This document shows positions 28,863 to 38,141 of a stretch of 64,000 nucleotides of DNA, one piece after another. Location: positions 1 to 64,000 of the forward strand of contig JAJPIT010000061.1 in NCBI GenBank assembly GCA_021324615.1, read 5' to 3'. The notes below the pieces were generated by a model. That model searched no databases. It saw only the letters and a list, made by a program, of their open reading frames with translations, and had not been told where the DNA came from. The stretch is from Terriglobia bacterium. Lineage in GTDB: Bacteria > Acidobacteriota > Terriglobia > Bryobacterales > Bryobacteraceae. The position numbers were made by a program, and so were the translations under genes. How positions within the stretch are numbered: the first letter of the stretch is position 1; every line of letters starts with the position of its first letter.

Positions 28863-29254
28863 TTCGCCACTCCGTAGACGCTGGCCGGGTTGTAGGTTTG
28901 CGGCTCGCGGATCCGCCACTGGCCGCCGTCGAGGCGGCGGAAGAAGCAGCTTTGATAGCCTTCGTGGCAGACGCCGGGGCCGGCGGGCTCGACCTGAAGA
29001 AGGAGGCAGTCCCGGTCGCAGTCGGTTTCGACCGCCTTGACGGTCAGGCGGTGGCCGGAGCTTTCGCCTTTTACCCAGATTTTCTTCCGGGAACGGCTGT
29101 AGAAGGTGGCGTAGCCGGTGGCGAGCGTGCGGCGGAAGGCTTCTTCATTCATGAAGCCGAACATAAGGACGCGGCGCGAAGCCGAGTCCTGAACCACGGC
29201 AGGCAGAAGCCCGCCGAGTTTGGCAAAGTCGAGTTTGAGCGATTCCATGTCCAT
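28859..29254 (-). CDS. hisI: HisI, phosphoribosyl-AMP cyclohydrolase
   Basis: 131 residues from the ATG at 29254, which follows AGGAG by five bases. [42 protein letters not shown] and CHEGYQSCF hold the metal-binding Asp and zinc Cys residues. The HisE (pyrophosphatase) half found fused in many bacteria is absent and no hisE is in the operon. First structural gene behind the candidate attenuator. Confidence 0.96.
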   Translation of the reverse strand: MDMESLKLDFAKLGGLLPAVVQDSASRRVLMFGFMNEEAFRRTLATGYATFYSRSRKKIWVKGESSGHRLTVKAVETDCDRDCLLLQVEPAGPGVCHEGYQSCFFRRLDGGQWRIREPQTYNPASVYGVAK

Positions 29255-29270
29255 TTTGCTCCTGTGCCCC

Positions 29271-29305
29271 AAATAAAAAAGCCCGCTGGAGGGAAACCAG
29301 CGGGC
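29271..29305 (-). terminator. Intrinsic terminator in the his leader (attenuator)
   Basis: On the minus strand GCCCGCTGG, seven loop bases, CCAGCGGGC, then TTTTTTATTT. It ends only 17 bases before the hisI ATG, so it would stop transcription before the operon unless melted. The upstream GCGGGC (complement of 29344-29349) can pair with the 5' arm (29300-29305), giving a possible antiterminator. Confidence 0.85.
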
Positions 29306-29333
29306 CGGATGAGATGACGTGAACGGTGGTCGT

Positions 29334-29405
29334 CTAGCCGAAAGCCCGCCGGCGGCCGCAATGGCGGCGATGATGGCGGGCGTGATGGCGGACGGAAACG
29401 AACAC
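29334..29405 (-). CDS. hisL: His-rich leader peptide of the his operon
   Basis: A 23-codon frame reading from a GTG at 29405 to a TAG at 29334. Five of nine consecutive residues are His (HHARHHRRH, encoded at 29361-29387). It ends 28 bases before the terminator at 29271-29305. This is the layout of a histidine attenuator: stalling of the ribosome at His codons when charged tRNA-His is scarce would favour the antiterminator. No Shine-Dalgarno sequence is visible, so the exact start is uncertain; the His cluster and stop are what matter. Confidence 0.7.
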   Translation of the reverse strand: MFVSVRHHARHHRRHCGRRRAFG

Positions 29406-29538
29406 GAAGTGACCAGGATAGCAGATCGGAGAAGCCGGCGGGAGCGCGCTTGCGCGGGCAGGCCGCCGATGAGCTCTGGCCCCCGGCCGGTTCGCGATAC
29501 ACTGAAGCTTCCCGGTGGTCCGGCGGATTTGGCGACGT

Positions 29539-29579
29539 GGGCCCTTAGCTCAGCCGGTTAGAGCAGCGGACTCATAATC
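29539..29579 (+). repeat. Orphan 5' half of tRNA-Ile2 (attL)
   Basis: 41 bp identical to 35275-35315, from the first acceptor base through the anticodon loop. It lacks the 3' half, so it cannot make a tRNA, but it should still have the original upstream promoter. Confidence 0.9.
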
Positions 29580-30067
29580 ACCTCAGACCATCTTTCGCCG
29601 AATCTTCGCAAGTAGTTGGATTCCCAAACAAATGCTCGCAAGTTCACTAACTTACAGGGATTGTCGCGATAGAGCTGAGAAGCGCTGAAAAGCCGTGAAG
29701 GGCTTTGACTCCCTGCAAAAGTCCCTACATTTGCGGACCGAGGGCGTGAAAAATTCTGAGGTTCAAAACGAAAGAAAACCTCGATCGTCTGCGGTCTTGC
29801 CGGCGTTTGGCCGCGGTCGGCGCGAGCGTTCGTGATGCGCGTGTCTCCGTTTCCCGCTAAATCGCGAGACGCCGTGCATTGGAAAAACCTTCATCGCTCG
29901 GTCGTTCCTGGAACAAAATATAGCCCGGTTTCAGCAAGATACGATCACCGCGCGACAAACATGCACGATTCCTCTCAAAGTTCAGCAGCGAGCGGCAATT
30001 AATTAGTCAGGAATTCAATTTTTCGCGGCTCACGTTTGGGTCGCGTCGGAAAGAGGCTAACAGAAGA
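29580..30067 (+). other. Non-coding left end of the tRNA-Ile2 element
   Basis: 488 bases with no supported gene. It holds two CGCAAGT motifs (29607-29613, 29637-29643) and a 23-bp sequence at 29707-29729 that recurs exactly at 35200-35222, near the other end. These are likely integrase arm sites. The rest, including an AT-rich stretch near 29990-30025, should contain the promoter of the first element gene and perhaps a replication origin, but I see no iterons. Confidence 0.6.
29607..29729 (+). repeat. Candidate arm-type sites, left end
   Basis: CGCAAGT at 29607-29613 and 29637-29643, and the 23-bp repeat at 29707-29729 (begins GACTCCCTGC, ends GTCCCTACA). The same two sequence types occur at 35200-35257 in the same orientation. 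Confidence 0.6.
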
Positions 30068-30319
30068 GTGAGGGCACCGGTTCAAGGAATCAAAAACACT
30101 GCTCGGCAGGGAGAGGCGATAGCCGCGAGAGAAGAAACATACTTGAAGAGCAAGCGGGACGCCGCGCGTTATCTTGGCGTGAGTCTAGCATCAGTGGAGC
30201 GGTTGATGCGAGCCGGGCTGATCCATGTGCGCGTCGGGAACCTCGTGAAATTTCGGCCTGAGGATCTTGCGGACTTTATCGAGCAGCGGCGCGTCCAGCG
30301 CTCGGGGGATGGCGTATGA
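30068..30319 (+). CDS. HTH excisionase/AlpA-like regulator
   Basis: 83 residues from a GTG. The segment YLKSKRDAARYLGVSLASVE, then RLMRAGLIHVRVGNLVKF is a winged MerR-like helix-turn-helix of the excisionase/AlpA type (about 26-78). Such proteins activate element genes or direct excision by the tyrosine integrase. First gene of the element operon; overlaps the next gene by four bases. Confidence 0.82.
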   Translation: MRAPVQGIKNTARQGEAIAAREETYLKSKRDAARYLGVSLASVERLMRAGLIHVRVGNLVKFRPEDLADFIEQRRVQRSGDGV

Positions 30320-30939
30320 GCGCTGCGAACGACGTTCTCTCGCAAGTGCGCATCAGCGAAGTGTATACCGCGCTCACGGGCTTAACTCCGCGGCGGACCG
30401 GCCGCGACACGTGGCGCGGGCCGGCGACCTGGCGCAACGGCGACGGCTTCAACGTCTCCATGGACGATAGCCGGGGCGTGTGGCACGATTTCGTCACTGG
30501 CGAAGGCGGCGGCGTGCTCGATCTGGTGCAGCGGGTCCAAGGTGTCAATCGTGCGGATGCGTTGAGATGGGTTGCGGACTTCGCGGGCGTTACGCTGGAC
30601 GATCGGCCGGCGACTCGCGAGACGCGGCGCGCGATCGGCGAGCGGCGCGAGCGGGAACAGCGGGAGCTGCAAGAAGCAGGGTTTTTCCGCTTTGCGGCCG
30701 TGCGGATGGCCGAGGAAATTCTGGACGTATTGCCCGAGGCCGTCCCGGAGCGATCCGGCCCTACTCAATTGCGGCTTGCCCTTCGGACGGCCGAAGGCGC
30801 GGCGCTGCTCGCGATCTACCGTGATTTCCGCTCGCGTGAACCGCGGCTTACGGCAGGATTGGTCTTCTCAGGCGAGCGCGCATGGAATCGACTTTGCAAA
30901 CGGCTTGCCCTGTCTATCGAGGTGCAGCATGTTGCCTGA
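30316..30939 (+). CDS. Primase zinc-finger-like protein without zinc ligands
   Basis: 207 residues. Residues about 10-95 follow the CHC2-type primase fold (WRGPATWRNGDGFNVSMDDS, VWHDFVTGEGGGVLDLVQRV), but the Cys/His ligands are replaced (W, R, F, T), so it should not bind zinc. The second half is helical and unknown. Usually this domain sits in front of a helicase in satellite replication proteins; here the helicase-like protein follows as a separate gene, overlapping by 11 bases. A role in element replication is inference. Confidence 0.65.
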   Translation: MSAANDVLSQVRISEVYTALTGLTPRRTGRDTWRGPATWRNGDGFNVSMDDSRGVWHDFVTGEGGGVLDLVQRVQGVNRADALRWVADFAGVTLDDRPATRETRRAIGERREREQRELQEAGFFRFAAVRMAEEILDVLPEAVPERSGPTQLRLALRTAEGAALLAIYRDFRSREPRLTAGLVFSGERAWNRLCKRLALSIEVQHVA

Positions 30940-32170
30940 GATCGGGGAAGAGGCAATGGACATTTTGCGCGGCTTCGATGCAGTCCCGAGAGACGCGCCG
31001 TTAACGCCGAATACTGCGGGAACGCCGGCCGTAGGCGCACTCATAACCCGGCGCGTGTCGGAAATTGAGGCGAAGCCTGTTTGCTGGCTTTGGCCGCACC
31101 GGATTGCACGCGGAAAGCTCACGATCATTGCCGGCAATCCGGGTTTGGGAAAGAGTCAGATCACGGGGAGCATCGCGGCAGTGATAACAACCGGCGGGCA
31201 CTGGCCAGTAGGCGGCGAGAAATGCGAAGCCGGCAACGTTCTGTTTCTGAGTGCTGAGGATGACGCGGCGGACACACTTCGGCCGCGATTGGAAGCGGCC
31301 GGAGCGAACGTGGAACGTGTTCATATCGTCGAGGGCGTTTCGGCCGGCTATGCTGGCGACGGAACGCATTGCAACCGGGTTTTCTCGCTGGAGCAGGATT
31401 TAGCGGCACTCGGGGCGGAGCTGCAACGTTTGAGCGATGTTGCGGCTGTAATCATCGATCCGATTTCGGCGTACCTCGGGGAAACCGATTCCCACAAGAA
31501 CGCGGACGTGCGGCGTGCCCTGGCACCTTTAGGCGAACTGGCCGCGCGCCACAACACGGCAATCATCGCGGTTTCGCATTTAAACAAGTCGGGCGGCGTG
31601 GACGCACTCATGCGTGTTACCGGATCATTGGGATTCGTCGCCGCGGCGCGCGCGGTTTTCCTTGTCGCCGCTGACGCTGAAGACAAACAGCGGCGGTTTT
31701 TCGTGCCGGCGAAAAATAATCTCGCAAGGGATGCTGACGGCTTGGCGTTTCGGATCGAGGGCGTAAATGTCGCCAGTCCCACCGGACCTTTGGAGACGTC
31801 GCGCGTGGCCTGGGAAAGAGAGCCGGTTTCGATCACTGCCGACGAACTGATGGAATCCGAGAAGCCGGCGAGGGTGTCCGCGGTGGATACCGCGGCTGAC
31901 TGGCTTCGGAAAACGCTCGCAGACGGGGCGGTAAGCTCGCATAACATTTGCGCGCGAGCGGAGGCGGCCGGCATCACCACCTCGACATTGAACCGCGCGA
32001 AAACGCGTCTCGGAATCAAATCGGCAAAGGCGAGTATGGCCGACGGGTGGTCGTGGTCGTTACCGCCGAAGATGCTCAAAAATGCCGAAGATGCTCAAGG
32101 TGAAAAGTTGAGCACCTTCGAGCAAGTTGAGCATCTTCGGGACTTCACGGAGGTCGAAATCGAGCTATGA
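30929..32170 (+). CDS. RepA-type RecA-like ATPase (AAA_25)
   Basis: 413 residues from the ATG at 30929 (another at 30956 has an AGAGG). Walker A GNPGLGKSQ, Walker B AAVIIDPIS, the conserved ISHLNKSG-like segment VSHLNKSGG and a C-terminal helical region place it with RepA/AAA_25 ATPases that act as replicative helicases in plasmids, satellites and prophages. The last 110 residues carry a winged-helix-like segment (SSHNICARAEAAGITTSTLN). Likely the replication motor of the element, working with the primase-like partner. Confidence 0.85.
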   Translation: MLPEIGEEAMDILRGFDAVPRDAPLTPNTAGTPAVGALITRRVSEIEAKPVCWLWPHRIARGKLTIIAGNPGLGKSQITGSIAAVITTGGHWPVGGEKCEAGNVLFLSAEDDAADTLRPRLEAAGANVERVHIVEGVSAGYAGDGTHCNRVFSLEQDLAALGAELQRLSDVAAVIIDPISAYLGETDSHKNADVRRALAPLGELAARHNTAIIAVSHLNKSGGVDALMRVTGSLGFVAAARAVFLVAADAEDKQRRFFVPAKNNLARDADGLAFRIEGVNVASPTGPLETSRVAWEREPVSITADELMESEKPARVSAVDTAADWLRKTLADGAVSSHNICARAEAAGITTSTLNRAKTRLGIKSAKASMADGWSWSLPPKMLKNAEDAQGEKLSTFEQVEHLRDFTEVEIEL

Positions 32171-32568
32171 CGGTCCATGAAGCCATCGACTCAATCCGGC
32201 GCGTCGGCTCGATTCAGGCCGAGAACGGCAAGCTGAAAATTAGACTTCCGGAACCGGATCGCGCGCAGCTCGAACCCGCGATCGACGTTTTGCGACGGAA
32301 CCGGCCGGCTGCGATGGACGTGATTTCCGGCGCCGCGCCGCCGGCTGAATGCTGGCCGGAGTCCCTGCGCGAGTTGGCGGACGAACGTGCCGCGGCATCC
32401 GGCAATCTTGCGGCTGCCCGCAAAGAGGTTTGGATTTCTTGGTGCGAGTGGAAAGCGCGCGAATTGAATCGGCTTTTTCTCGAACAAGGCGCAACCGGAC
32501 AGCCGGGACGCATCACCGCGGATACCGTGCGGGACGGCGAACGGAAGCGGCTCCGCGGTCTAAAGTAG
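32167..32568 (+). CDS. Small element protein, possible docking domain
   Basis: 133 residues, ATGA overlap with the ATPase gene. The N-terminal 50 residues (LKIRLPEPDRAQLEPAIDVLRRNRPAAMDVI) recall the small TubC-type docking fold often placed next to primases and helicases of mobile elements. The rest is helical with WISWCEWKARELNRLF. Function unknown; co-translation suggests an accessory role in replication. Confidence 0.6.
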   Translation: MTVHEAIDSIRRVGSIQAENGKLKIRLPEPDRAQLEPAIDVLRRNRPAAMDVISGAAPPAECWPESLRELADERAAASGNLAAARKEVWISWCEWKARELNRLFLEQGATGQPGRITADTVRDGERKRLRGLK

Positions 32569-32578
32569 AAAAAAATAG

Positions 32579-32875
32579 ATGGCACGCGGACACAAGACGG
32601 GCGGCCGAAAAGCTGGGACGCCAAACCGCCAAACCAAAGAAATCAATGCGCTATTGGACTCTCTCGGCTGCGATCCCATCGAGGGAATGGTGCGGATTGC
32701 CCAGAATCCGAAGGCCCGCCTGGAACTTCGCGGCCGGATGTATGCTGAGCTGGCGCAATATGTCCATGCGAAACGAAAAGCGATCGAGGTTAGTGCGGAT
32801 GGGCCCTCCAACGGCGATTTCACGTTGGAGGAACTGCTTCACACCTACCGGAAGTTCGACCGAAACGGGTTGTGA
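32579..32875 (+). CDS. DUF5681/terminase small-subunit-like protein
   Basis: 98 residues. The opening MARGHKTGGRKAGTPNRQTKEI matches the glycine-rich start of phage DUF5681 and terminase small-subunit-like proteins (GRxKGTPN), followed by two helices. If it is a packaging-specificity factor, the element could redirect a helper phage terminase. This is inference; the family is also found near packaging genes without proof of function. Eleven bases after the preceding stop, with a weak ribosome site. Confidence 0.55.
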   Translation: MARGHKTGGRKAGTPNRQTKEINALLDSLGCDPIEGMVRIAQNPKARLELRGRMYAELAQYVHAKRKAIEVSADGPSNGDFTLEELLHTYRKFDRNGL

Positions 32876-32883
32876 CTCAGCGC

Positions 32884-33300
32884 CTATTCCTTCGGCATCG
32901 GGCGCCAGATTTGCTCGCCGGTATCCTTCCCGCTGTCGTCAACGATGGTGATGTGCTCCCACACAGTGCCGTTCGTCGCATCCACCAGGAAATTAAATCG
33001 CGCCGCGATACCTGAGAGAACTAATTGGAACCGCGGCTTTTGGGATGATGTGCAGGGAAGCCGGCCGATAACTTGCTGCTCCTGCCAGAGCATCTTCTGG
33101 TTGTCGTTTTTTACGATCATCCAGATCCGGCCGCAATAGCGGTCCAAGAGGAATGTGTCTCTCGCTGTGATGGACGATTGAACGATTTCGTAGCGGCCGT
33201 CAGGGACGGCAGAAGTCGTTGCGGGCACCGTCGTTTGGTCCTGCGCTTCGCCGATTGCGGCCAGCGCGAAAAGGGTGGTGCAGCAAATCAGGAATTTCAT
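32884..33300 (-). CDS. Secreted protein with duplicated WD-like motif, element cargo
   Basis: 138 residues, the only minus-strand gene in the element. Signal peptide ends near GEAQ. The mature part has two copies of a motif, TFLLDRYCGRIWMIV and NFLVDATNGTVWEHI, that look like short beta hairpins of the kind seen in small envelope proteins (LDTxTGRVW type). A single Cys pair is present. Position and opposite strand mark it as cargo; function unknown. Confidence 0.65.
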   Translation of the reverse strand: MKFLICCTTLFALAAIGEAQDQTTVPATTSAVPDGRYEIVQSSITARDTFLLDRYCGRIWMIVKNDNQKMLWQEQQVIGRLPCTSSQKPRFQLVLSGIAARFNFLVDATNGTVWEHITIVDDSGKDTGEQIWRPMPKE

Positions 33301-33427
33301 TTCTGTGACTACCTTTCTGCTTCCGTCCCGGCGGACTCGCGAAAGCGTTCCGAACTTGAATTGGTTTCGACTCGAAAGAATAACAGGAAACAGGGAGGCG
33401 TGGGGCAAAATAGACAGATAATCAGCC

Positions 33428-34081
33428 ATGGTCAAAGCGTTCGCGTACCTCAGAGTTTCCGGCAAGGCGCAAGTGGAAGGCGACGGATTCACCCGGCAGT
33501 TGGAAGCGATTCGGCGCTATGCAGCCGCGCACGATATCAAGATCGCGCGCGTTTATCGCGATGAAGGCGTGAGCGGCACGAAGGACCTTGAGAACCGGCC
33601 GGCGTTCGTCGAAATGATGACGGCGCTGCACTCGAACGGAACCAAACTCGTACTCGTGGAAAAGCTCGATCGCCTGGCGCGCGACCTGATGATACAGGAA
33701 ACCATCATCGGCGACTTGCGAAAGAACGGCTTCGAACTGGTTTCGGTCATGGAACCGGACCTATTGCAGGATGACCCGAGCCGGAAGCTGATGCGCCAGA
33801 TTTTCGGCGCGATCTCCGAATACGAGAAAACCATGATCGTGGTGAAGCTCCGCGGCGCGCGTGCACGTGCTCGCGCAAAGACGGGACGCTGCGAAGGCCG
33901 GAAGCCGTTCGGGTACTTCGAGGGCGAAACGGACGCGCTCGCGCGTATAAAAGCGCTGCGCGGCGAAGGATTGGGTTTCGATCGGATCGCGGCGCGGCTG
34001 AACGAAGAAAAGATTTCGACCCGGACCGGCAAGCCGTGGCACGGGGTTGTGGTGAATCGGATTCTCACGGGAAAGAGGTAA
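33428..34081 (+). CDS. Serine recombinase (resolvase/invertase family)
   Basis: 217 residues. Catalytic N-terminal domain with AYLRVSGKAQVEGDGFTRQ (nucleophile Ser near residue 11), LVEKLDRLARDLM and the E-helix around SEYEKTMIVVKLRGARARA. A short Recombinase-type C-terminus (GRKPFGYFEG, IAARLNEEKISTRTGKPW) is present, but the zinc ribbon and coiled coil of large integrases are not. Four bases before the tyrosine integrase gene, so the two recombinases are one transcription unit. It could resolve dimers or control excision. Confidence 0.9.
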   Translation: MVKAFAYLRVSGKAQVEGDGFTRQLEAIRRYAAAHDIKIARVYRDEGVSGTKDLENRPAFVEMMTALHSNGTKLVLVEKLDRLARDLMIQETIIGDLRKNGFELVSVMEPDLLQDDPSRKLMRQIFGAISEYEKTMIVVKLRGARARARAKTGRCEGRKPFGYFEGETDALARIKALRGEGLGFDRIAARLNEEKISTRTGKPWHGVVVNRILTGKR

Positions 34082-34085
34082 CGAT

Positions 34086-35351
<1,266 letters not shown>

Positions 35352-35413
35352 GACTGCTCCCGGACCAGTGGACGCCGGAGGCCGGCAAGTGTTTGAATAG
35401 ATCGCGGTGGACC

Positions 35414-36322
35414 ATGAGGAGAGCGCTTGTGAACCGCGGATGCTTTGTTGTTTTTCTCCTGGCTTTGGGGATCGCCTGGGCGCAGGCGGACGAGGCGCCG
35501 GAGTATGGGCCGGAAAACGGCACGCTGGTGATTGCCGGCGGGGGAAACCTGGCCGGCACCGGCATTATGGAGACGTTTCTCAATCTGGCCGGCGGCGCCT
35601 CGGCCAAAATCATCGTGGTGCCGACCAACGGCGGCAACAAGGACAAAGAAGGCAAATGGATCGTTTACAAGGAGCAGGAGGTCATCGCGCCGTGGGTCAA
35701 GCTTGGCGCGACCAATGTCCACATGCTCCACACCCACGACCGGGCGGAAGCCGACACCGAGGAGTTCGCCAAAACGCTGCGCGACGCCAAGGGCGTGTGG
35801 TTCAACGGAGGCCGCCAGTGGAACTGCGTGGATTCCTACATGAACACGCTGACCCTCCGCGAGTTCCGCAACGTGCTGGCGCGCGGAGGGGTGATCGGCG
35901 GCAGTTCGGCCGGCGCGACGATCCAAGGCGATTATCTGGTGCGCGGCGCGGTGGCGGGTCCCAATATCATGATGACTCCGGAACCGGAGCATGAGCACGG
36001 CTTCCGGTTCCTGCGGCGCAGCGCCATCGACCAGCACATCAACACCCGCAACCGCTGGGACGACCTGGGCGAGGTGATGAAAAAGTATCCCCCCTTCCTG
36101 GGCATCGGGCTGTCGGAAGGCACCGCCATTATCGTCAACAAGGACGTGTTTCGCGTGATGGGAAAATGGAAGGTCGCCATCTGGGATAATACACACCCGC
36201 GCGAGCCGTGGGAGAAACCGTTTTTCGTGCTGCAAGCCGGCGATGTCTACAACATGAAAACCCGCAGCGTGGTGAAGTACGGCATCGGCGACGACAAGCC
36301 GGTGACGGTGGAAGCCAAGTGA
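35414..36322 (+). CDS. Secreted cyanophycinase-like S51 peptidase
   Basis: 302 residues from the ATG at 35414. Signal peptide to WAQA. Class I amidotransferase-like fold with the nucleophile elbow GGSSAGATIQGD, then GLSEGTAI and a late His in IDQHIN. Cyanophycinases cut the Asp-Arg polymer cyanophycin; the exported form acts on external polymer. No cyanophycin synthetase is in the window, so the substrate could be another peptide. First chromosomal gene after the tRNA-Ile2 element. Confidence 0.85.
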   Translation: MRRALVNRGCFVVFLLALGIAWAQADEAPEYGPENGTLVIAGGGNLAGTGIMETFLNLAGGASAKIIVVPTNGGNKDKEGKWIVYKEQEVIAPWVKLGATNVHMLHTHDRAEADTEEFAKTLRDAKGVWFNGGRQWNCVDSYMNTLTLREFRNVLARGGVIGGSSAGATIQGDYLVRGAVAGPNIMMTPEPEHEHGFRFLRRSAIDQHINTRNRWDDLGEVMKKYPPFLGIGLSEGTAIIVNKDVFRVMGKWKVAIWDNTHPREPWEKPFFVLQAGDVYNMKTRSVVKYGIGDDKPVTVEAK

Positions 36323-36328
36323 GCGGCT

Positions 36329-36697
36329 TCAGTTGGTGATGTCGTCGGTGCGGCTGTCCTCGCGGACCGGCAGATAAATTTTGTACCACCACTGCTGGGC
36401 GGCGCTGCCGGCGTATTTCTTCAGGGCCTCCTCGCTTTCAAACTCCATCACGATGGCCTGCTGGAATCCCTCCTGCCCCTGATACTTCAAGTTTTTGGTC
36501 CAGACCCGCTTGATGCCGGGGTATTTTGCCGGAAGCTGATGAACCGCGTCGATGGCCGCCTTAATCTGCTCCGGCGTGGCGTCCTCCTTCCATTTCACGT
36601 TAACGATGTGCAGGACGGTTTTGGGCGCCTGAGCCTGGGCCAAGGCCGGGGCGCAAACCGGGAACAGGGCCAGAACGGCCGCCAGGAATCGGTTCAT
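36329..36697 (-). CDS. Secreted Dabb (A/B barrel) domain protein
   Basis: 122 residues, start taken at the ATG at 36697. Signal peptide to LAQAQA, then a ferredoxin-like alpha/beta barrel of the stress-responsive Dabb type (TVLHIVNVKWKEDATPEQI, VMEFESEEALKKYAGSAAQQ). Dabb proteins form dimers; a few act on small polyketide or aromatic substrates. Function here unknown. Convergent with the cyanophycinase gene. Confidence 0.82.
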   Translation of the reverse strand: MNRFLAAVLALFPVCAPALAQAQAPKTVLHIVNVKWKEDATPEQIKAAIDAVHQLPAKYPGIKRVWTKNLKYQGQEGFQQAIVMEFESEEALKKYAGSAAQQWWYKIYLPVREDSRTDDITN

Positions 36698-36773
36698 GCC
36701 CCTCATTATGGCGATTTTCGACGGGGGCATTCTGGAAGGGAACCCGGCCGGGGCGGTTCCCGTAGAATGAGGT

Positions 36774-37697
36774 ATGCTCAGACTGGTTCCCGCGGCGGCG
36801 CTGCTGGCGGCGGCGCTGCTGGCCGCCTGCGACGATTTCGACATCGGCGGCATGATGGACCGCTACCGCGAGGATTTTCATTACTCCTATCCTCTGGAGG
36901 CGGGCGGCGCGCTGGAGGTGGACAACGCCAACGGATCGATCGAGATTTCGGGCTGGGACAAGGAGACGATCGACATCGAAGGCTCCAAGTACGCCGGTTC
37001 GGAGGCGCGGATGCGGGAGATTCAGATCGACATTTCGCGCTCGCCGGGTTCGCTCAGAATCAAGACCGTGCCCCCGCTCGACCGGCACGGCAACTATGGG
37101 GCGCGCTTTGTGATCCGTCTGCCGCGGCGCTGCCAGCTTGCCGGCATCATCAGCTCCAACGGCGCCATCCGCGTGGACGGTATCGAGGGCCCGGTGCGCC
37201 TGAAGACCTCCAACGGGGCGATTCGCGCCAGCTCCATTGAGGGAACGCTGGACGCTCGCACCTCCAACGGATCGATTGAAGTCTCCGGCGCCTGTGGCGA
37301 CACCACGCTGCACACCTCCAACGGGGGGATTCGCGCGGAGGTGCGCAGAGGCGGCTTTGAGGCGGCGACGACCAACGGTCCGATCACGGCGCGCCTGACC
37401 GGTCCCGATCCCCGGCCGGTGCGTCTGGAAAGCTCCAACGGCCATATCGACCTGACGCTGAACGCTGCGCGCGAGGTTCATGCGGAGACTTCCAACTCCT
37501 CCATCGTGGTGCGGCTTCCGGATTCAATCGGGGCGACGGTGCGGGCGCACACCTCCAATTCTTCCATCAGCAGCGATTTCGATCTGACGGCTCACGGCGC
37601 CATCTCCCGGCGCCGGCTGGAAGGCACTATCGGGACGGGGGGTCCGCTGCTCGATCTGGGGACCTCCAACGGCTCGATCCGGATCGTGCGGCTGTAG
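36774..37697 (+). CDS. DUF4097 lipoprotein, beta-helix-like repeats
   Basis: 307 residues. Lipoprotein signal with LLAAC (Cys about 19). The body repeats TSNGxI / SSNGxI-type turns about every 17-20 residues (ISSNGAIRV, KTSNGAIRA, RTSNGSIEV, HTSNGGIRA, ESSNGHIDL, GTSNGSIRI), as in DUF4097 'putative adhesin' proteins that fold into a right-handed beta helix. The DNA also shows the repeat as TCCAACGG. Anchored in the envelope; role unknown. Confidence 0.88.
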   Translation: MLRLVPAAALLAAALLAACDDFDIGGMMDRYREDFHYSYPLEAGGALEVDNANGSIEISGWDKETIDIEGSKYAGSEARMREIQIDISRSPGSLRIKTVPPLDRHGNYGARFVIRLPRRCQLAGIISSNGAIRVDGIEGPVRLKTSNGAIRASSIEGTLDARTSNGSIEVSGACGDTTLHTSNGGIRAEVRRGGFEAATTNGPITARLTGPDPRPVRLESSNGHIDLTLNAAREVHAETSNSSIVVRLPDSIGATVRAHTSNSSISSDFDLTAHGAISRRRLEGTIGTGGPLLDLGTSNGSIRIVRL

Positions 37698-37715
37698 CCC
37701 GGGGGTGCGGCGGCG

Positions 37716-38015
37716 TCAGCCGCGCGTGCGCTGGAACTCGTAGCGCTCGAGCGTGGCGGCCAGGGCGTTCGGTTCGTGGCGCACCACCTTGCCGACGCAG
37801 CGCAGCCGCACCTCGGCGCGCGAGCCGGGCACCTTGGGAAATGTGATCAGATATTCGATCGAGGCGCCCACTTCGATCGGAACCGGCGGGCTGAACAGCA
37901 CGCCGGTGGAGCTGACGTTCCTGGTCTCGCCCTTGGGCTGCCCGGCCGCGCTGTAGTGGATGACTTCGATGGGGAGCTTAAGGTCGAACCGCTGGTGTTT
38001 TCTCTGCTCGAGCAT
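37716..38015 (-). CDS. PilZ-domain protein
   Basis: 99 residues, a single PilZ domain. RKHQRFDLKLPIEV supplies the RxxxR c-di-GMP-binding part, and NVSSTGVLF matches the (D/N)xSxxG motif. Probably a stand-alone c-di-GMP receiver. Downstream regulator partners are not evident. Confidence 0.9.
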   Translation of the reverse strand: MLEQRKHQRFDLKLPIEVIHYSAAGQPKGETRNVSSTGVLFSPPVPIEVGASIEYLITFPKVPGSRAEVRLRCVGKVVRHEPNALAATLERYEFQRTRG

Positions 38016-38141
38016 GGGTATATCGACTGTAGAACCGACTCCGCGCTAAGGTCAAGGGGGTAAGCTCCTGAATCGAACGCCTCAGGTCATGGTACGGCGC
38101 CGGTTATTACCCGCGGGGAGATGAACTTTTGCCGGCGCCCG

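Noticed and set aside
29539-29579. Second tRNA-Ile2 gene
   Set aside because: The 3' half is missing, so no acceptor or T arm can form.
30572-30928. Longer N-terminus for the RepA-type ATPase
   Set aside because: The extra 119 codons are a shadow of the overlapping primase-like gene; the ATG at 30929 fits the domain start.
37100-37690. Tandem DNA repeat or CRISPR-like array (TCCAACGG)
   Set aside because: The repeats are the coding form of TSNGxI turns in a DUF4097 protein, with variable spacing and full coding continuity.
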